Shown here: positions 7,807 through 17,764 of the stretch, piece after piece
How positions within the stretch are numbered: position 1 is the first letter of the stretch
How the letters are laid out: every line of letters starts with the position of its first letter
Assembly: GCF_020037015.1 (NCBI RefSeq)
Contig: NZ_JAIQDE010000009.1
Location: 240,175-304,174, forward strand
Source: Corallococcus sp. AS-1-6
GTDB lineage: Bacteria; Myxococcota; Myxococcia; Myxococcales; Myxococcaceae
Direction: 5' to 3'
Length of the DNA: 64,000 bases
Position numbers and translations under genes: made by a program
Notes under the pieces: generated by a model
The model's input: only the letters and a program-made list of their open reading frames with translations
Databases searched by the model: none
What the model was told of the DNA's origin: nothing

Positions 7807-10407
7807 ATGGCTCCTGGCTCCCACCGCGTCTCCCGGTACACCGTCTACGCGGAGGCCGCGCTCGCGGCGCTCGTGGTGCTGGGCCCGGTGGCGCTCGGCG
7901 GCGCCGCGCGCTGGGTGTCCTGGCCGCTGGGCGTGCTGTCCGGGGCCGCGGCGGTGCTGGCCTTCGTGGGCGCCCGGCGGCAGGGAGAGACCCCTCGCGT
8001 GCCGCTCCTCGCCGCGCCGCTGGTGGGCGCGGTGCTGCTGTGCGCGTTGCAGCTCGTGCCGCTGCCCCCCGGGCTGCTCGCATGGGTGAGCCCGGAGGCC
8101 GCGGCGCTGCGCGAGGACGTGCTCGTCCCGCTGGGGCTCACGGGTTGGCGGCCGGTGTCGCTGGAGCCTTCCGCCACCTGGCGGGAGCTGGCGAAGCACG
8201 CGGCCTACCTCCTCACGTTCGTCGCGGCGGTGCAGGTGTGCCGTGCTCGCGCGTCGCGGCAGCGGCTGCTCGCGGTGCTGGCGTTCACGGGCGCGGCGGT
8301 GGCGGCGGTGGGGCTGGGGCATGCGCTGTTCGGCGTGGAGGCGCTGTTCGGGCTGCGGGCGTACGTGCACGCGCGTCCGCCCCTGGTGACGCCGTTCGGG
8401 AACCCCAACCACCTGGCGGGCTTCCTGGGGCTGTGCGCGACGGTGGCGGTGGGGCTCGCGCTGTCGAAGCAGCCGCGGTCGCGCGCGTGGCCCTTCGCGA
8501 TGGCGGCGCTCGTCTCCGGCGCGGGCGTGCTGCTGTCGCTGTCTCGCGCGGGCATCGTGTTCTTCGTCTTCGGGCAGGTGCTGCTCGCCGCGTGGCTGGT
8601 GAAGCAGCGTCGCGAGGCGCGCACCCCCGCCAGGCCCGCGTGGGGCAAGGGCGCGGCGGTGCTGCTGGGGCTGCTGGCGACGCTGTCCGTGGGCGCGTAC
8701 CTGGCGGCGGATCAACTGTGGGCGGAGGCGCGCACCGTGGACGGCGTGGAGTCCCTGCGCCGCGGCAAGATGGAGCCCTGGCCGATGATGGCCCGCGCGG
8801 CCCGCGCGTTCCCGGTGCTGGGCATGGGGCGCGGCGCGTTCGAAACCGCCTTCCCGCGCTTCCAGACCGAGCCCAACCCCAACACCTTCACGCACCCGGA
8901 GAACGCGGTGCTGCAGGTGGCGGCGGAGTGGGGCGTGCCGGGACTGCTGCTGCTCGGGCTGGCCCTCTGGGCCTTCGTGAAGCGCGTGCGGCGCGAGGAC
9001 CACGGGCCCGTGGAGCTGGCGGCGCTGTCCGGCGTGGCGGCGCTGGCGTTGCACAACCTCTTCGACTTCAGCCTGGAGCTGCCCGCGTGCGCGGTGGCGG
9101 TGGTGGTGGCGCTGGGCGCGGTGGCCCGGCCCCGTGAGGCCGAGCGCATGGCCGCGCGCCGCACGAAGACGGGCACGCTGCCCGTCAGGCCCGCGCTGGC
9201 GCTGGCGGCGGGGCTCACGGTCGTGACGCTCGTCGCGCTCGTGCCGGGACGGCGGAGGATGGCGGACGCGGAGGCGCTGCTGGCGGAGCGCGTGGCGGCG
9301 CGGGCGCCGGGCGCGGAGGTGCGAGCGCTGGGACTCCAGCTCATCGACGCGCACCCGGCGGACTACCTGCTGTACCGGCTGATGGCGATGGCCTCCGTGT
9401 CGGATGGCGCGGAAGGCGCGAAGGACGCGCTGGGCTTCGTCAATCACACGCTGTACCTGCGCCCCCTGGACGCGCCCGCGCACCGCGTGGCCGCCAGGGC
9501 CCTGCTGCACCTGGGCCGGCGCGAGCAGGCCTTCCTGGAGTACCGGCTCGCGCACGATGCCGGGGACACGCGCGTGCTCATCAGCGAGGCGATGCCCCGG
9601 GCCCGCACGGTCGAGGAGCTGAAGACCCTCACGCCCGAAGCGCCCGGGCAGGTGGTGGAGCTGGCGGAGGCGCTGCTCGCCGGGCCGTCGCGTCGCGCGC
9701 TGGGGCTCGAATGGCTCGTCTGGGCGCGTGAGCACTTCGAGGGCCGGCCCGAAGCCACCGCGCTGTGGATGCAGGAGGCGCGCGGACGGCTGGCCCAGGG
9801 AGAGCTCCCCGCGGCGGAGGCGGCCTGCGCGGAGGTGGAGCGGCGCGCCCCGGACGCACTGGCCACGCACCTGCTGCGCGCGGACGTGTGGCGTGCGCAG
9901 GGCCGGCGCGCGGAGGCGCTCCAGTCCCTGGAGGCGCTCGTGAAGCGCTTCCCCCACGACGTGGAGCTGGCCTTCACGCTGTCCACGCGGCAGCAGGAGG
10001 CCGGGCTCACGCGCCAATCGCGGGACACGCTGGCCGCCGTGGCGCCGTACCTGACCGACCTGCGACAGCGCGCGCGCCTGCTGTCACTGGAGGCGGACAG
10101 CTTCGAACAGGAAGGCCTGCTGGCCCGCGCGCTGGAGCAGCGCCGCTCGGTCGTGGGGCTGCTGCCCGGCCCGGAGAGTCACTTCGCGGTGGCCCGGCTG
10201 CAGGAGCTGCTGTCGCGCTACGACGCGGCGTCGCGCTCGGTGCACGAAGGCCTGCGCCTCATGCCGCTCGATGACGCACGGCGCGCGGAGGGGGAGGCCT
10301 GGGCGGCGCGGCTGGAAGAACGCGAGCGCGCGCTGCAGGACGCATACAAGCGGCGGGAGCTGGACCCGCCGGGGGCACCGGTGGTCAGCGACGCTCCCCC
10401 TCCCTGA
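7807..10407 (+). CDS. O-antigen ligase/polymerase-like (Wzy_C) membrane protein with a C-terminal TPR region
   Basis: An 866-residue protein with two halves. Residues 1 to about 450 hold a dozen hydrophobic helices and the Wzy_C/WaaL-type core: the segment PFGNPNHLAGFLGL near residue 200, then a large loop with a MEPWPMMARAARAFPVLGMG-type segment and FTHPENAVLQVAAEWG. Residues from about 470 onward are soluble, with repeated Ala/Leu/Arg helices spaced like tetratricopeptide repeats. Such proteins polymerise or ligate polysaccharide chains at the periplasmic face. It stands alone between a divergent lipoprotein and a convergent deacylase. Whether it acts as a ligase or a polymerase cannot be decided from sequence. 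Confidence 0.83.
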   Translation: MAPGSHRVSRYTVYAEAALAALVVLGPVALGGAARWVSWPLGVLSGAAAVLAFVGARRQGETPRVPLLAAPLVGAVLLCALQLVPLPPGLLAWVSPEAAALREDVLVPLGLTGWRPVSLEPSATWRELAKHAAYLLTFVAAVQVCRARASRQRLLAVLAFTGAAVAAVGLGHALFGVEALFGLRAYVHARPPLVTPFGNPNHLAGFLGLCATVAVGLALSKQPRSRAWPFAMAALVSGAGVLLSLSRAGIVFFVFGQVLLAAWLVKQRREARTPARPAWGKGAAVLLGLLATLSVGAYLAADQLWAEARTVDGVESLRRGKMEPWPMMARAARAFPVLGMGRGAFETAFPRFQTEPNPNTFTHPENAVLQVAAEWGVPGLLLLGLALWAFVKRVRREDHGPVELAALSGVAALALHNLFDFSLELPACAVAVVVALGAVARPREAERMAARRTKTGTLPVRPALALAAGLTVVTLVALVPGRRRMADAEALLAERVAARAPGAEVRALGLQLIDAHPADYLLYRLMAMASVSDGAEGAKDALGFVNHTLYLRPLDAPAHRVAARALLHLGRREQAFLEYRLAHDAGDTRVLISEAMPRARTVEELKTLTPEAPGQVVELAEALLAGPSRRALGLEWLVWAREHFEGRPEATALWMQEARGRLAQGELPAAEAACAEVERRAPDALATHLLRADVWRAQGRRAEALQSLEALVKRFPHDVELAFTLSTRQQEAGLTRQSRDTLAAVAPYLTDLRQRARLLSLEADSFEQEGLLARALEQRRSVVGLLPGPESHFAVARLQELLSRYDAASRSVHEGLRLMPLDDARRAEGEAWAARLEERERALQDAYKRRELDPPGAPVVSDAPPP

Positions 10408-10412
10408 GGGCC

Positions 10413-10937
10413 TCAGGCCGGAGCGCCTGAGTCCTCCACGGACGCTCCGTACCGCCGCTCCTCTTCACGCGAGAGCGGCTGGATGAAGGACGCGACCAGC
10501 GGCCACTCCAGGCGCGCGAAGTCCTGGAAGCGCATCTCCAGGGCCTCCTCGTGCGAACCGGCGCGGAACAGCAGCCGCTCGTTGGCGCTCAGGGATTCGT
10601 CCATCGCGACGGGCAGGCCGTACAGCTCGCCGAAGGGAGGCTCGGCGCCCGTCTCGCAGTCGGGGAAGTGGTCGGCGAACTCGGACTCGGCGGCGAGCCG
10701 CGCGGTGCGCACGCCAAGCGTGTGGCGGACCTGCCGCAGGTCCACGGTCGCCAGCGCGGGCACGACGACAATCCAGGGCTGCCGGTCGGCCAGCACGATG
10801 ACGGACTTGGCCACGCGTCCGCCGGGCACGTTGAGGGCGTCCACGAGCTCCGTCGCCGTCACCGCCCGGGCGTGGGCGTACCGTTCGAAGAGGACGCGAT
10901 GGCGCCGCAGGTAACTCTGAATGGCACTCGGAATCAT
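10413..10937 (-). CDS. YbaK/EbsC-type aminoacyl-tRNA deacylase
   Basis: A 174-residue cytosolic protein with the YbaK fold, related to the editing domain of prolyl-tRNA synthetase, which hydrolyses mischarged tRNAs. Recognisable parts are VAKSVIVLAD with the catalytic-site lysine near residue 48, and the glycine-rich GAEPPFGELYGLPVAMD loop. The start at 10937 is chosen because a sequence fully complementary to the 16S rRNA tail, AAGGAGGTGAT, lies upstream with 7 nt between it and this ATG. Alternative starts at 10949 (GTG) and 10946 fall within that site. A C-terminal stretch of about 30 residues extends past the core domain. The specific tRNA substrate is unknown. Confidence 0.85.
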   Translation of the reverse strand: MIPSAIQSYLRRHRVLFERYAHARAVTATELVDALNVPGGRVAKSVIVLADRQPWIVVVPALATVDLRQVRHTLGVRTARLAAESEFADHFPDCETGAEPPFGELYGLPVAMDESLSANERLLFRAGSHEEALEMRFQDFARLEWPLVASFIQPLSREEERRYGASVEDSGAPA

Positions 10938-11070
10938 GGGGGACATCACCTCCTTCTCCTACAAGGTGTGTCCGGACGACGCAGGCGGCCATTCGCCACT
11001 CGAACGGAACGGCCGTGGCTGCCTGCCCTCGTCGGGTGCGCCGGAGGGCAGGCGGGCGGGCCCGCTCACG

Positions 11071-12393
11071 TCACTGCTGGAAGTCGTACACGCTGCCCAG
11101 CTTGAGCAGGCGCGTCAGCTCGTCGAGCGCGGTCATCGTCTCGCGCGCGAGCTGCGGGTCGCGCACGTCCTCCGGCTTGAGCACATCGCGGTAGTGCTTG
11201 CGCACCCACGCCGCGAGCCCTTCGTGCAGGGCCGGCGAGTAGAAGACGTCCGCGGTGATGGCGGCGCGCTCCGCGTCCGTGAGCGAGATGCGCTGGCGCA
11301 GGCACGCCGGGCCGCCGCCGTTGTTCATGGACTGCCGGACGTCCAGGTAGTGCACCGCCTTCACCGGGTTGTCCCCGGCCACGACGCGCTCCAGGAAGGC
11401 GCGGGCGGTGGGCGTCTCGCGGCTCTCGATGGGCGCGATGATGGCCATGGAGCCGTCCGGCAGCGACAGCACCTGCGAGTTGAATGGGTAGGCGCGCACG
11501 GCGTCCTTCACCGGCAGCTCCGCGTCCGTCGCGACCTCGAAGCGGAACGCGTCGCCCAGCTTCTCGCGCAGCGTCTGGAGGAGCTTCGGGTGGTCCACGA
11601 AGGCCAGCGCGTGCAGCATGAGGAAGCGCTCGTTGCCCACCGCGAGCACGTCCGTGTGGAACGCGCCCGCGTCGATGCCGTCCGGGTGCTGCTGCGGCAG
11701 CAGCACCTGCTCCGGGGCCAACTGGTGCAGCCGCGCCAGGGCCTGGCTGGACTCCAGCGTCTGGCGCGCGGGGAAGCGCTGCGGCCCCTTCACGTCCTGC
11801 CACGCGCTGCGCCCCCAGGCGAGCAGGTGCACGGCCTTGTGCCCCGGCGTGAAGAGGCGCGTGTGGTTGGCCGCGCCCTCGTCCGCGAAGTGCGAGGCGC
11901 CCGGCAGCGGCGCGTGCACCTGGAAGTGCTTCGGGTCCGCGAAGATGGCGCGCAGCACCGCGTGCGTGGTGTCCGCCTCGATGGCGCGGTGGAACATCTG
12001 CGTGAGGTTCGCGGGCGTCAGGTGCACCCGGCCGTCCGCGGTGTCCGCCGACGGCGCCACGGTGGCCGCGTTCGCCGTCCACATGGCGGAGGCGCTGGAG
12101 GTGAGGCGCAAGAGGTGCTCCGCGTCGCGCGCGGCGCGGGTGATGACCTCCTCGTCGGAGCCCGTGAAGCCCAGGGCCCGCAGGGTGCGCAGCGAGGGGC
12201 GCGGCTGGGGCGGCAGCACCGCCTGGCCCACGCCCAGCTCCGACACGAAGCGCATCTTCTCCAGCCCCTGGAGCGCCGCCTCCCGGGGATGGCTGGGCTG
12301 GCCGCCGTGGTGCTGTGACGCCAGGTTGCCCGGCGAGAGGCCGGCGTAATTGTGGGTCGGACCAATGAGGCCGTCGAAGTTGTATTCGCGCAT
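11071..12393 (-). CDS. astB: N-succinylarginine dihydrolase
   Basis: Converts N2-succinylarginine to N2-succinylornithine, releasing CO2 and two ammonia, in the arginine succinyltransferase (AST) pathway. The protein is 440 residues, as expected. Family sequences are present: IGPTHNYAGLSPGN at residues 10-23, the catalytic-histidine segment GAFHTDVLAVGNERF near 240, and MNNGGGPACLRQRI near 365 with the catalytic cysteine. The guanidino-modifying enzyme fold is thus intact. No astA, astC, astD or astE is nearby, so the rest of the pathway must be elsewhere or the enzyme works alone. It is divergent from the acyltransferase gene that begins 19 nt upstream of its start codon. Confidence 0.94.
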   Translation of the reverse strand: MREYNFDGLIGPTHNYAGLSPGNLASQHHGGQPSHPREAALQGLEKMRFVSELGVGQAVLPPQPRPSLRTLRALGFTGSDEEVITRAARDAEHLLRLTSSASAMWTANAATVAPSADTADGRVHLTPANLTQMFHRAIEADTTHAVLRAIFADPKHFQVHAPLPGASHFADEGAANHTRLFTPGHKAVHLLAWGRSAWQDVKGPQRFPARQTLESSQALARLHQLAPEQVLLPQQHPDGIDAGAFHTDVLAVGNERFLMLHALAFVDHPKLLQTLREKLGDAFRFEVATDAELPVKDAVRAYPFNSQVLSLPDGSMAIIAPIESRETPTARAFLERVVAGDNPVKAVHYLDVRQSMNNGGGPACLRQRISLTDAERAAITADVFYSPALHEGLAAWVRKHYRDVLKPEDVRDPQLARETMTALDELTRLLKLGSVYDFQQ

Positions 12394-12411
12394 GGGATAT
12401 GGAGACGCGTC

Positions 12412-13365
12412 GTGGAGCGTCCCCCTTTAACAAAGCGCCTCAAGCGTTACCTGCGCTACCTGCTCATCGCCGGGATGTTGCGCCTGCTCCAGTTCCTGCC
12501 CCTGGACACGGCGCGCGCCCTGGGCATGACGCTGGGCGGCTGGGCCTACGCGCTCGCGGGCGGGGAGCGCAGGAAGGCCCTCCAGTCGCTGGCCCGCGCC
12601 TTCCCGGAGAGGACCCAGGCGGAGCGTGACGCGCTCGCCCGTGACGCCTTCCGCCACCTGGCCGCCGCGGCCCTGGAGGTCGCCTCCGCGCGGGCGCTGG
12701 ACGCCGGGCTGGAGTCCCTGGTGTCCTGGCCGGACGAGGACCGCCGGGTGCTGGAGGCCGCGCTGGCCAGGGGGAAGGGCGTCGTCTTCGTGTCCGGCCA
12801 CGTGGGCAACTGGGAGCTGCTCGCCCGGCGCGTGGCGAAGGCGGGCTACCCCAGCCAGAGCATCGCGAAGGAGACCAGCGACCCGCGCCTCACCGCATTG
12901 GTGGAGGACTTCCGGGCCAGGGGCGGCGTGCGCAGCATCTGGCGCGGCCAGGAGGGCGCGGCCCGGGCCATGCTCCGCGCGCTCCGGAGCGGTGAAATCC
13001 TGGGCATCCTCATCGACCAGGACACCAAGGTGCAGTCCGTCTTCGTGCCCTTCTTCGGGGAGCTGGCGGCCACCCCGCGCGCCGCGGCGGACCTGGCGCT
13101 GCGCACCGGCGCGGCCGTGGTGGTGGGCTTCTGCCAGCGGGACGGCCAGGGCTACCGGCTCACCATGGAGGAGCTGCCGCACCCGGACGCGACGGAGCGT
13201 GAAGCGGCCGTGCAGGCGCTCACCGCCGCGCTGTCGCAGCGCATCGAGGCCGCCATCCGCCGCGCCCCCGAACAGTGGGTGTGGATGCACCAGCGCTGGA
13301 AGACGCGTCCTCCCGAGGACGTTCCCCCGGCCCTCGCCGGCGCACCGTCCGCCCCGGCGCGGTGA
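12412..13365 (+). CDS. LpxL/HtrB-type lipid A acyltransferase (lysophospholipid acyltransferase superfamily)
   Basis: A 317-residue inner-membrane acyltransferase, predicted to add a secondary acyl chain to Kdo-lipid A or a related lipid. Key residues are the HX4E dyad at His130 and Glu135 in SGHVGNWE, the LIDQD segment, and VFVPFFGELAATPRAAADLA, all typical of LpxL/LpxM. The GTG at 12412 is chosen over the frame's ATG at 12352 because GGAG lies 7 nt before it and because the ATG would overlap the divergent astB gene. The stop is 13 nt before lptC, so lipid A acylation and LPS export are likely in one transcript. Confidence 0.86.
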   Translation: MERPPLTKRLKRYLRYLLIAGMLRLLQFLPLDTARALGMTLGGWAYALAGGERRKALQSLARAFPERTQAERDALARDAFRHLAAAALEVASARALDAGLESLVSWPDEDRRVLEAALARGKGVVFVSGHVGNWELLARRVAKAGYPSQSIAKETSDPRLTALVEDFRARGGVRSIWRGQEGAARAMLRALRSGEILGILIDQDTKVQSVFVPFFGELAATPRAAADLALRTGAAVVVGFCQRDGQGYRLTMEELPHPDATEREAAVQALTAALSQRIEAAIRRAPEQWVWMHQRWKTRPPEDVPPALAGAPSAPAR

Positions 13366-13378
13366 TAAGGAGGGCCTC

Positions 13379-13921
13379 GTGCCGCGCCTGCTTGCCCTGA
13401 GCTTCCTGGGACTCCTCGCCACCGGCTGTTCGCCGCGCCGCCCGGCCCCGGGCGCCGCGAACGAGCCGCGCCCGGACGTGGTGCTGGAGGGCGCGCACCT
13501 GCGCTCCTACGAGGGCGACACGCTCCAGGTCTCCGGCACCGCCTCGCGCGTCCTCTACCGGCGCGCGGGCGGAGAGGTGCAGGCCACCGAGGTCGTCGTG
13601 CGCCTGCCGCCCGGCAGGGGCTCGACCGCCGGCTCGCGCGCCGACACCGTCATCACCGCGCCGAATATGGATGGCAGCCTCGCGTCCAAGAGGTGGGTGG
13701 GGTCGGGCGGGGTTGTCGTCCAGACGGCGGAGGGCCTGGTGGCCAACACCCCCCGGCTGACCTACGACTCGGACGCGCGGCGGGCCCACGGCGACGAGGG
13801 CGTGACGATGAGGGGCCCGGACTACCAGATGCGGGCGGACCGCTTCACGCTGTCCGCCGCGGACCAGACGTTCACCTTCGAGGGCACGGTCCACGCCGTG
13901 CTGGGTGGAGCGACGGAGTGA
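13379..13921 (+). CDS. lptC: LptC, LPS export periplasmic bridge protein
   Basis: A 180-residue protein with a GTG start preceded by AAGGAGG at 5 nt. It begins with a signal sequence ending in the lipobox ATGC. The mature part has the LptC/LptA beta-jellyroll pattern: VVLEGAHLRSYEGDTLQVSGTASRVLY, ITAPNMDGSLASKRWVGSGGVVV, then DQTFTFEGTVHAVL. LptC anchors the LptB2FG transporter to the LptA bridge and passes LPS along. E. coli LptC has a membrane anchor and no lipobox, so a lipoprotein form is a variation. The stop overlaps the start of lptA by 4 nt (GTGA). Assignment rests on length, position and pattern. Confidence 0.85.
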   Translation: MPRLLALSFLGLLATGCSPRRPAPGAANEPRPDVVLEGAHLRSYEGDTLQVSGTASRVLYRRAGGEVQATEVVVRLPPGRGSTAGSRADTVITAPNMDGSLASKRWVGSGGVVVQTAEGLVANTPRLTYDSDARRAHGDEGVTMRGPDYQMRADRFTLSAADQTFTFEGTVHAVLGGATE

Positions 13922-14550
13922 TTGAGTTCCTCGTGATGGCGCTGTTCCTGGCCCAGCCCGCGTCCTCCCAGGCCGCCGCTCCTGGCGCTCCGGTCGTCGC
14001 GCAGGCCACGCCGGCCGCGAAGCCGGGGGCCCCCGCCGCGAAGCCCGCGGCCCCTGACGCGGGCACTCCGGCCGCGCCTCCGCCCGCGCCGGGCACGTCG
14101 CTGGCGCCCACGGGCCTGCGCAACCCGGTGGACCTGTCCGCGGACCACGTCACCGGCGACCGCAACCAGGCGGTGCTCACCGGCAACGTGGTGGTGAAGC
14201 ACCAGACCATGGACATCCGCTGCGACAAGATGACCGGCTACTACAACGCCACCCGCCAGGTGACGCGCGTGGTGTGCGCCGGCAACGTGCGCGCCGTGGA
14301 CGGCGACCGGCAGGCCCGGGGCGAGCGCGCCGACTACGACGTGCCCTCGGGCGTGCTGGTGGTGACGGGCTCCCCGGAGGCCCGCCAGGGCAACACCTAC
14401 CTGACCGGCACCAAGGTGCGCCTCATCCTGGGCAACGAGCGCCTGGAGGTGGAGAACGCCCGCATCCTCGTGGACTCCCCGTCCAGCACCTCCGTCCCCG
14501 GCACCCGCAGGAAGGCCCCCGCGCCCAAGCCCCCGGGCCCGACGCCATGA
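13918..14550 (+). CDS. lptA: LptA, LPS transport periplasmic bridge (OstA-like)
   Basis: The start is the GTG at 13918, which overlaps the lptC stop and has GGTGGAG 7 nt upstream. An ATG at 13936 is the alternative. A signal peptide (residues 1 to about 20, with [13 protein letters not shown]) is followed by a Pro/Ala-rich linker to about residue 60. The OstA beta-jellyroll domain then begins at [24 protein letters not shown] and continues with the repeated N-V-x-V strand pattern. LptA oligomerises to carry LPS across the periplasm. The long Pro/Ala linker is unusual compared with E. coli LptA. The stop overlaps the lptB start (ATGA), which is typical of a tightly coupled operon. Confidence 0.88.
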   Translation: MIEFLVMALFLAQPASSQAAAPGAPVVAQATPAAKPGAPAAKPAAPDAGTPAAPPPAPGTSLAPTGLRNPVDLSADHVTGDRNQAVLTGNVVVKHQTMDIRCDKMTGYYNATRQVTRVVCAGNVRAVDGDRQARGERADYDVPSGVLVVTGSPEARQGNTYLTGTKVRLILGNERLEVENARILVDSPSSTSVPGTRRKAPAPKPPGPTP

Positions 14551-15287
14551 GCGGCGCGAAGCTCTTCGCCGAAGGGCTCCAGAAGACCTTCCGCCGCCGC
14601 CAGGTGGTGCGGGACGTGTCCTTCAACGTCGCCCCCGGTGAAGTCGTGGGCCTGCTGGGCCCCAACGGCGCCGGCAAGACGACCAGCTTCAACATGGTGG
14701 TGGGCCTGGTGACGCCGGACGCGGGCCGGGTGCGCGTGGGCGACGAGGACCTCACCCACCTGCCCATGCACCGCCGCGCCCGCCGCGGCGTGGGCTACCT
14801 GCCGCAGGAGGCCTCCGTCTTCCGCAAGCTCACGGTGCGCGAGAACTTCCTGGCCGTGCTGGAGCTCCAGAAGGGGCTCACCGCCCAGGACCGCAAGCAG
14901 CGCGCGGACACCCTCCTGGAGGAGTTCGGCCTCTCCCACGTCGCCGAGTCCTGGGGCGAGACGCTCTCCGGCGGCGAGCGGCGGCGCGCCGAGATCGCCC
15001 GCAGCCTCATCCCCGCCCCCCGCTTCATCCTCTTCGACGAGCCCTTCGCCGGCGTGGACCCCATCAACGTGGGCGACCTCCAGCGGCAGATCCACCTGCT
15101 GCGCGAGCGGGGCCTGGGCATCCTCATCACCGACCACAACGTCCAGGACACCCTGGGCATCTGTGACCGGGCCTACATCATCGCACAGGGGCAGATTCTC
15201 GAAGAGGGCACCCCCGCGCAGATCGCCGGCTCGGCCCGCGCGAGGGCCGTCTACCTGGGAGACCGGTTCCGTCTCCAGGCTCCGTGA
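14547..15287 (+). CDS. lptB: LptB, LPS export ABC transporter ATPase
   Basis: A 246-residue cytoplasmic ATPase that powers extraction of LPS from the inner membrane with LptF and LptG. Visible are Walker [10 protein letters not shown] (near residue 35), the Q-loop segment LPQEASVF, the signature [15 protein letters not shown], Walker [14 protein letters not shown], and the H-loop ITDHN. The subfamily-specific [14 protein letters not shown] and the spacing match LptB closely. lptF and lptG are not in the window. The gene is followed by a 253-nt gap with its own promoter for rpoN, so the lpt transcript probably ends or weakens there. Confidence 0.96.
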   Translation: MSGAKLFAEGLQKTFRRRQVVRDVSFNVAPGEVVGLLGPNGAGKTTSFNMVVGLVTPDAGRVRVGDEDLTHLPMHRRARRGVGYLPQEASVFRKLTVRENFLAVLELQKGLTAQDRKQRADTLLEEFGLSHVAESWGETLSGGERRRAEIARSLIPAPRFILFDEPFAGVDPINVGDLQRQIHLLRERGLGILITDHNVQDTLGICDRAYIIAQGQILEEGTPAQIAGSARARAVYLGDRFRLQAP

Positions 15288-15377
15288 AAAGCCGCCCTCC
15301 CCGTATGTCTCCAGATGCTCGGGGTGAAGTTGGCCCCACTTTTGCGTCGACGTTTGAACATCAGCCAGGCGAGCAGG

Positions 15378-15459
15378 GGTTGCGACAACCTGTCGGATTT
15401 CCAGCGGATTTTTAGACACTGCAAATCAGAAACCATGCGCTGGGCCACTGGACGTGGCC
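15378..15459. repeat. Two short inverted repeats upstream of rpoN
   Basis: The lptB-rpoN gap contains GGTTG-CGA-CAACC at 15378-15390 and GGCCAC-TGGAC-GTGGCC at 15443-15459. The second lies 17 nt before the -24 region of the rpoN promoter. Either could be an operator or activator site. No T-rich tail follows them, so they do not look like terminators. Confidence 0.4.
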
Positions 15460-15475
15460 GGGGGTCCTTGTTAGG

Positions 15476-15492
15476 TTGGCACGGTCCTTGAT
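15476..15492 (+). promoter_or_regulatory. Sigma-54-type promoter in front of rpoN
   Basis: TTGGCACGGTCCTTGAT matches the sigma-54 consensus YTGGCACGRNNNTTGCW at every defined position except the -12 C, which is A here. The GG of -24 is at 15478-15479 and the -12 dinucleotide is at 15490-15491. This predicts transcription from about 15503, 38 nt before the rpoN ATG. It suggests that rpoN is at least partly autoregulated. Because the -12 C is usually critical, activity may be weak. Confidence 0.55.
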
Positions 15493-15507
15493 TGGAACCT
15501 CCAATCA
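15489..15507. promoter_or_regulatory. Perfect inverted repeat over the predicted rpoN transcription start
   Basis: TGATTGG-AACCT-CCAATCA is a perfect 7-bp inverted repeat with a 5-nt centre. It covers the -12 element and the predicted start of transcription, so a bound repressor would block the promoter. Confidence 0.45.
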
Positions 15508-15540
15508 GGTGGCACGCAAGCCTTCCGGAGACGCCCCCAC

Positions 15541-17061
<1,521 letters not shown>

Positions 17062-17077
17062 GCCGTGCCTGTCTTCA

Positions 17078-17104
17078 CCGGCCCTGCACGCCAGGGCCGG
17101 TTTG
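17078..17104 (+). terminator. Intrinsic terminator after rpoN
   Basis: A perfect 9-bp stem, CCGGCCCTG (17078-17086) with CAGGGCCGG (17092-17100) around a CACGC loop, is followed by a short run of T. It sits 17 nt after the rpoN stop. Confidence 0.65.
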
Positions 17105-17121
17105 GGGCATGAAGCGGGTCC

Positions 17122-17760
17122 ATGGACCCCGTGCTCCCTTCCGATGCAGACGTTCCCCGCCGTGACCCCGTGCCGCTCGTCGTCCCGCCCGTCACCCTGG
17201 AGGGGCGGGCGGTGCGGCTGGAGCCGCTGACGCTCGCGCACGTGCCCGCGCTCACCGCGCTGTGTGAGCCGGAAATCTTCGCCTACTTCTGGCAGGTGCT
17301 GCGCACGCGGGAGGACGTGGAGGACTACGTCGCCACCGCGCTGAAGGCGGCCGCCGCGGGCACGGAGCAGGCCTTCGCCATCATCGAACGGGCGAGCGGG
17401 GACGTGGTGGGCACCACGCGCTACCTGGACATCTCGCGCGCCCACCGCACGCTGGAGATTGGCAACACGTGGCTGGGCCGCCGGGCGTGGCGCTCGCGGG
17501 TGAACACCGAGTGCAAGTCCCTGCTCCTCACGCACGCCTTCGAGTCGCTGGGCGTGATGCGCGTGCAGCTCAAGACGGACAGCCGCAACGCGCGCTCCAG
17601 GGCGGCCATCGAGCGCCTGGGTGCCTCCTTCGAGGGCATCCTGCGCCACCACATGCTGGTGCGCGGCGGCGTGGTGCGGGACAGCGCGTACTACGGGTTC
17701 ATCGACACCGAGTGGCCCGGCGTGAAGGCGCGGCTCGAAGGACTGCTGGCGCGGGAGTGA
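17122..17760 (+). CDS. GNAT-family N-acetyltransferase (RimJ/RimL-like)
   Basis: A 212-residue cytosolic protein of the RimJ/RimL branch of GNAT acetyltransferases (Acetyltransf_3). It opens with LEGRAVRLEPLTLAHVPALTALCEP, has the acceptor strand GTTRYLDISRAHRTLEIGNTWLG, and carries RSRVNTECKSLLLTHAFESLGVMRVQLKTDSRNARSRAAIERLGASFEG, covering the acetyl-CoA loop and the family's C-terminal motif. Homologues acetylate protein N-termini or small amines. The target here is unknown. It lies between a terminator downstream of rpoN and a lipoprotein gene, so it interrupts the usual rpoN-hpf order. Confidence 0.9.
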   Translation: MDPVLPSDADVPRRDPVPLVVPPVTLEGRAVRLEPLTLAHVPALTALCEPEIFAYFWQVLRTREDVEDYVATALKAAAAGTEQAFAIIERASGDVVGTTRYLDISRAHRTLEIGNTWLGRRAWRSRVNTECKSLLLTHAFESLGVMRVQLKTDSRNARSRAAIERLGASFEGILRHHMLVRGGVVRDSAYYGFIDTEWPGVKARLEGLLARE

Positions 17761-17764
17761 TAGG

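Noticed and set aside
7081..10017. A minus-strand frame of nearly 980 codons opposite the O-antigen ligase-like gene
   Set aside because: Composition is that of an antisense shadow and no domain can be recognised. The plus-strand frame has membrane helices and family motifs.
15510..15516. Second TGGCACG just downstream of the rpoN promoter
   Set aside because: No TTGC-like -12 sequence at the required distance.
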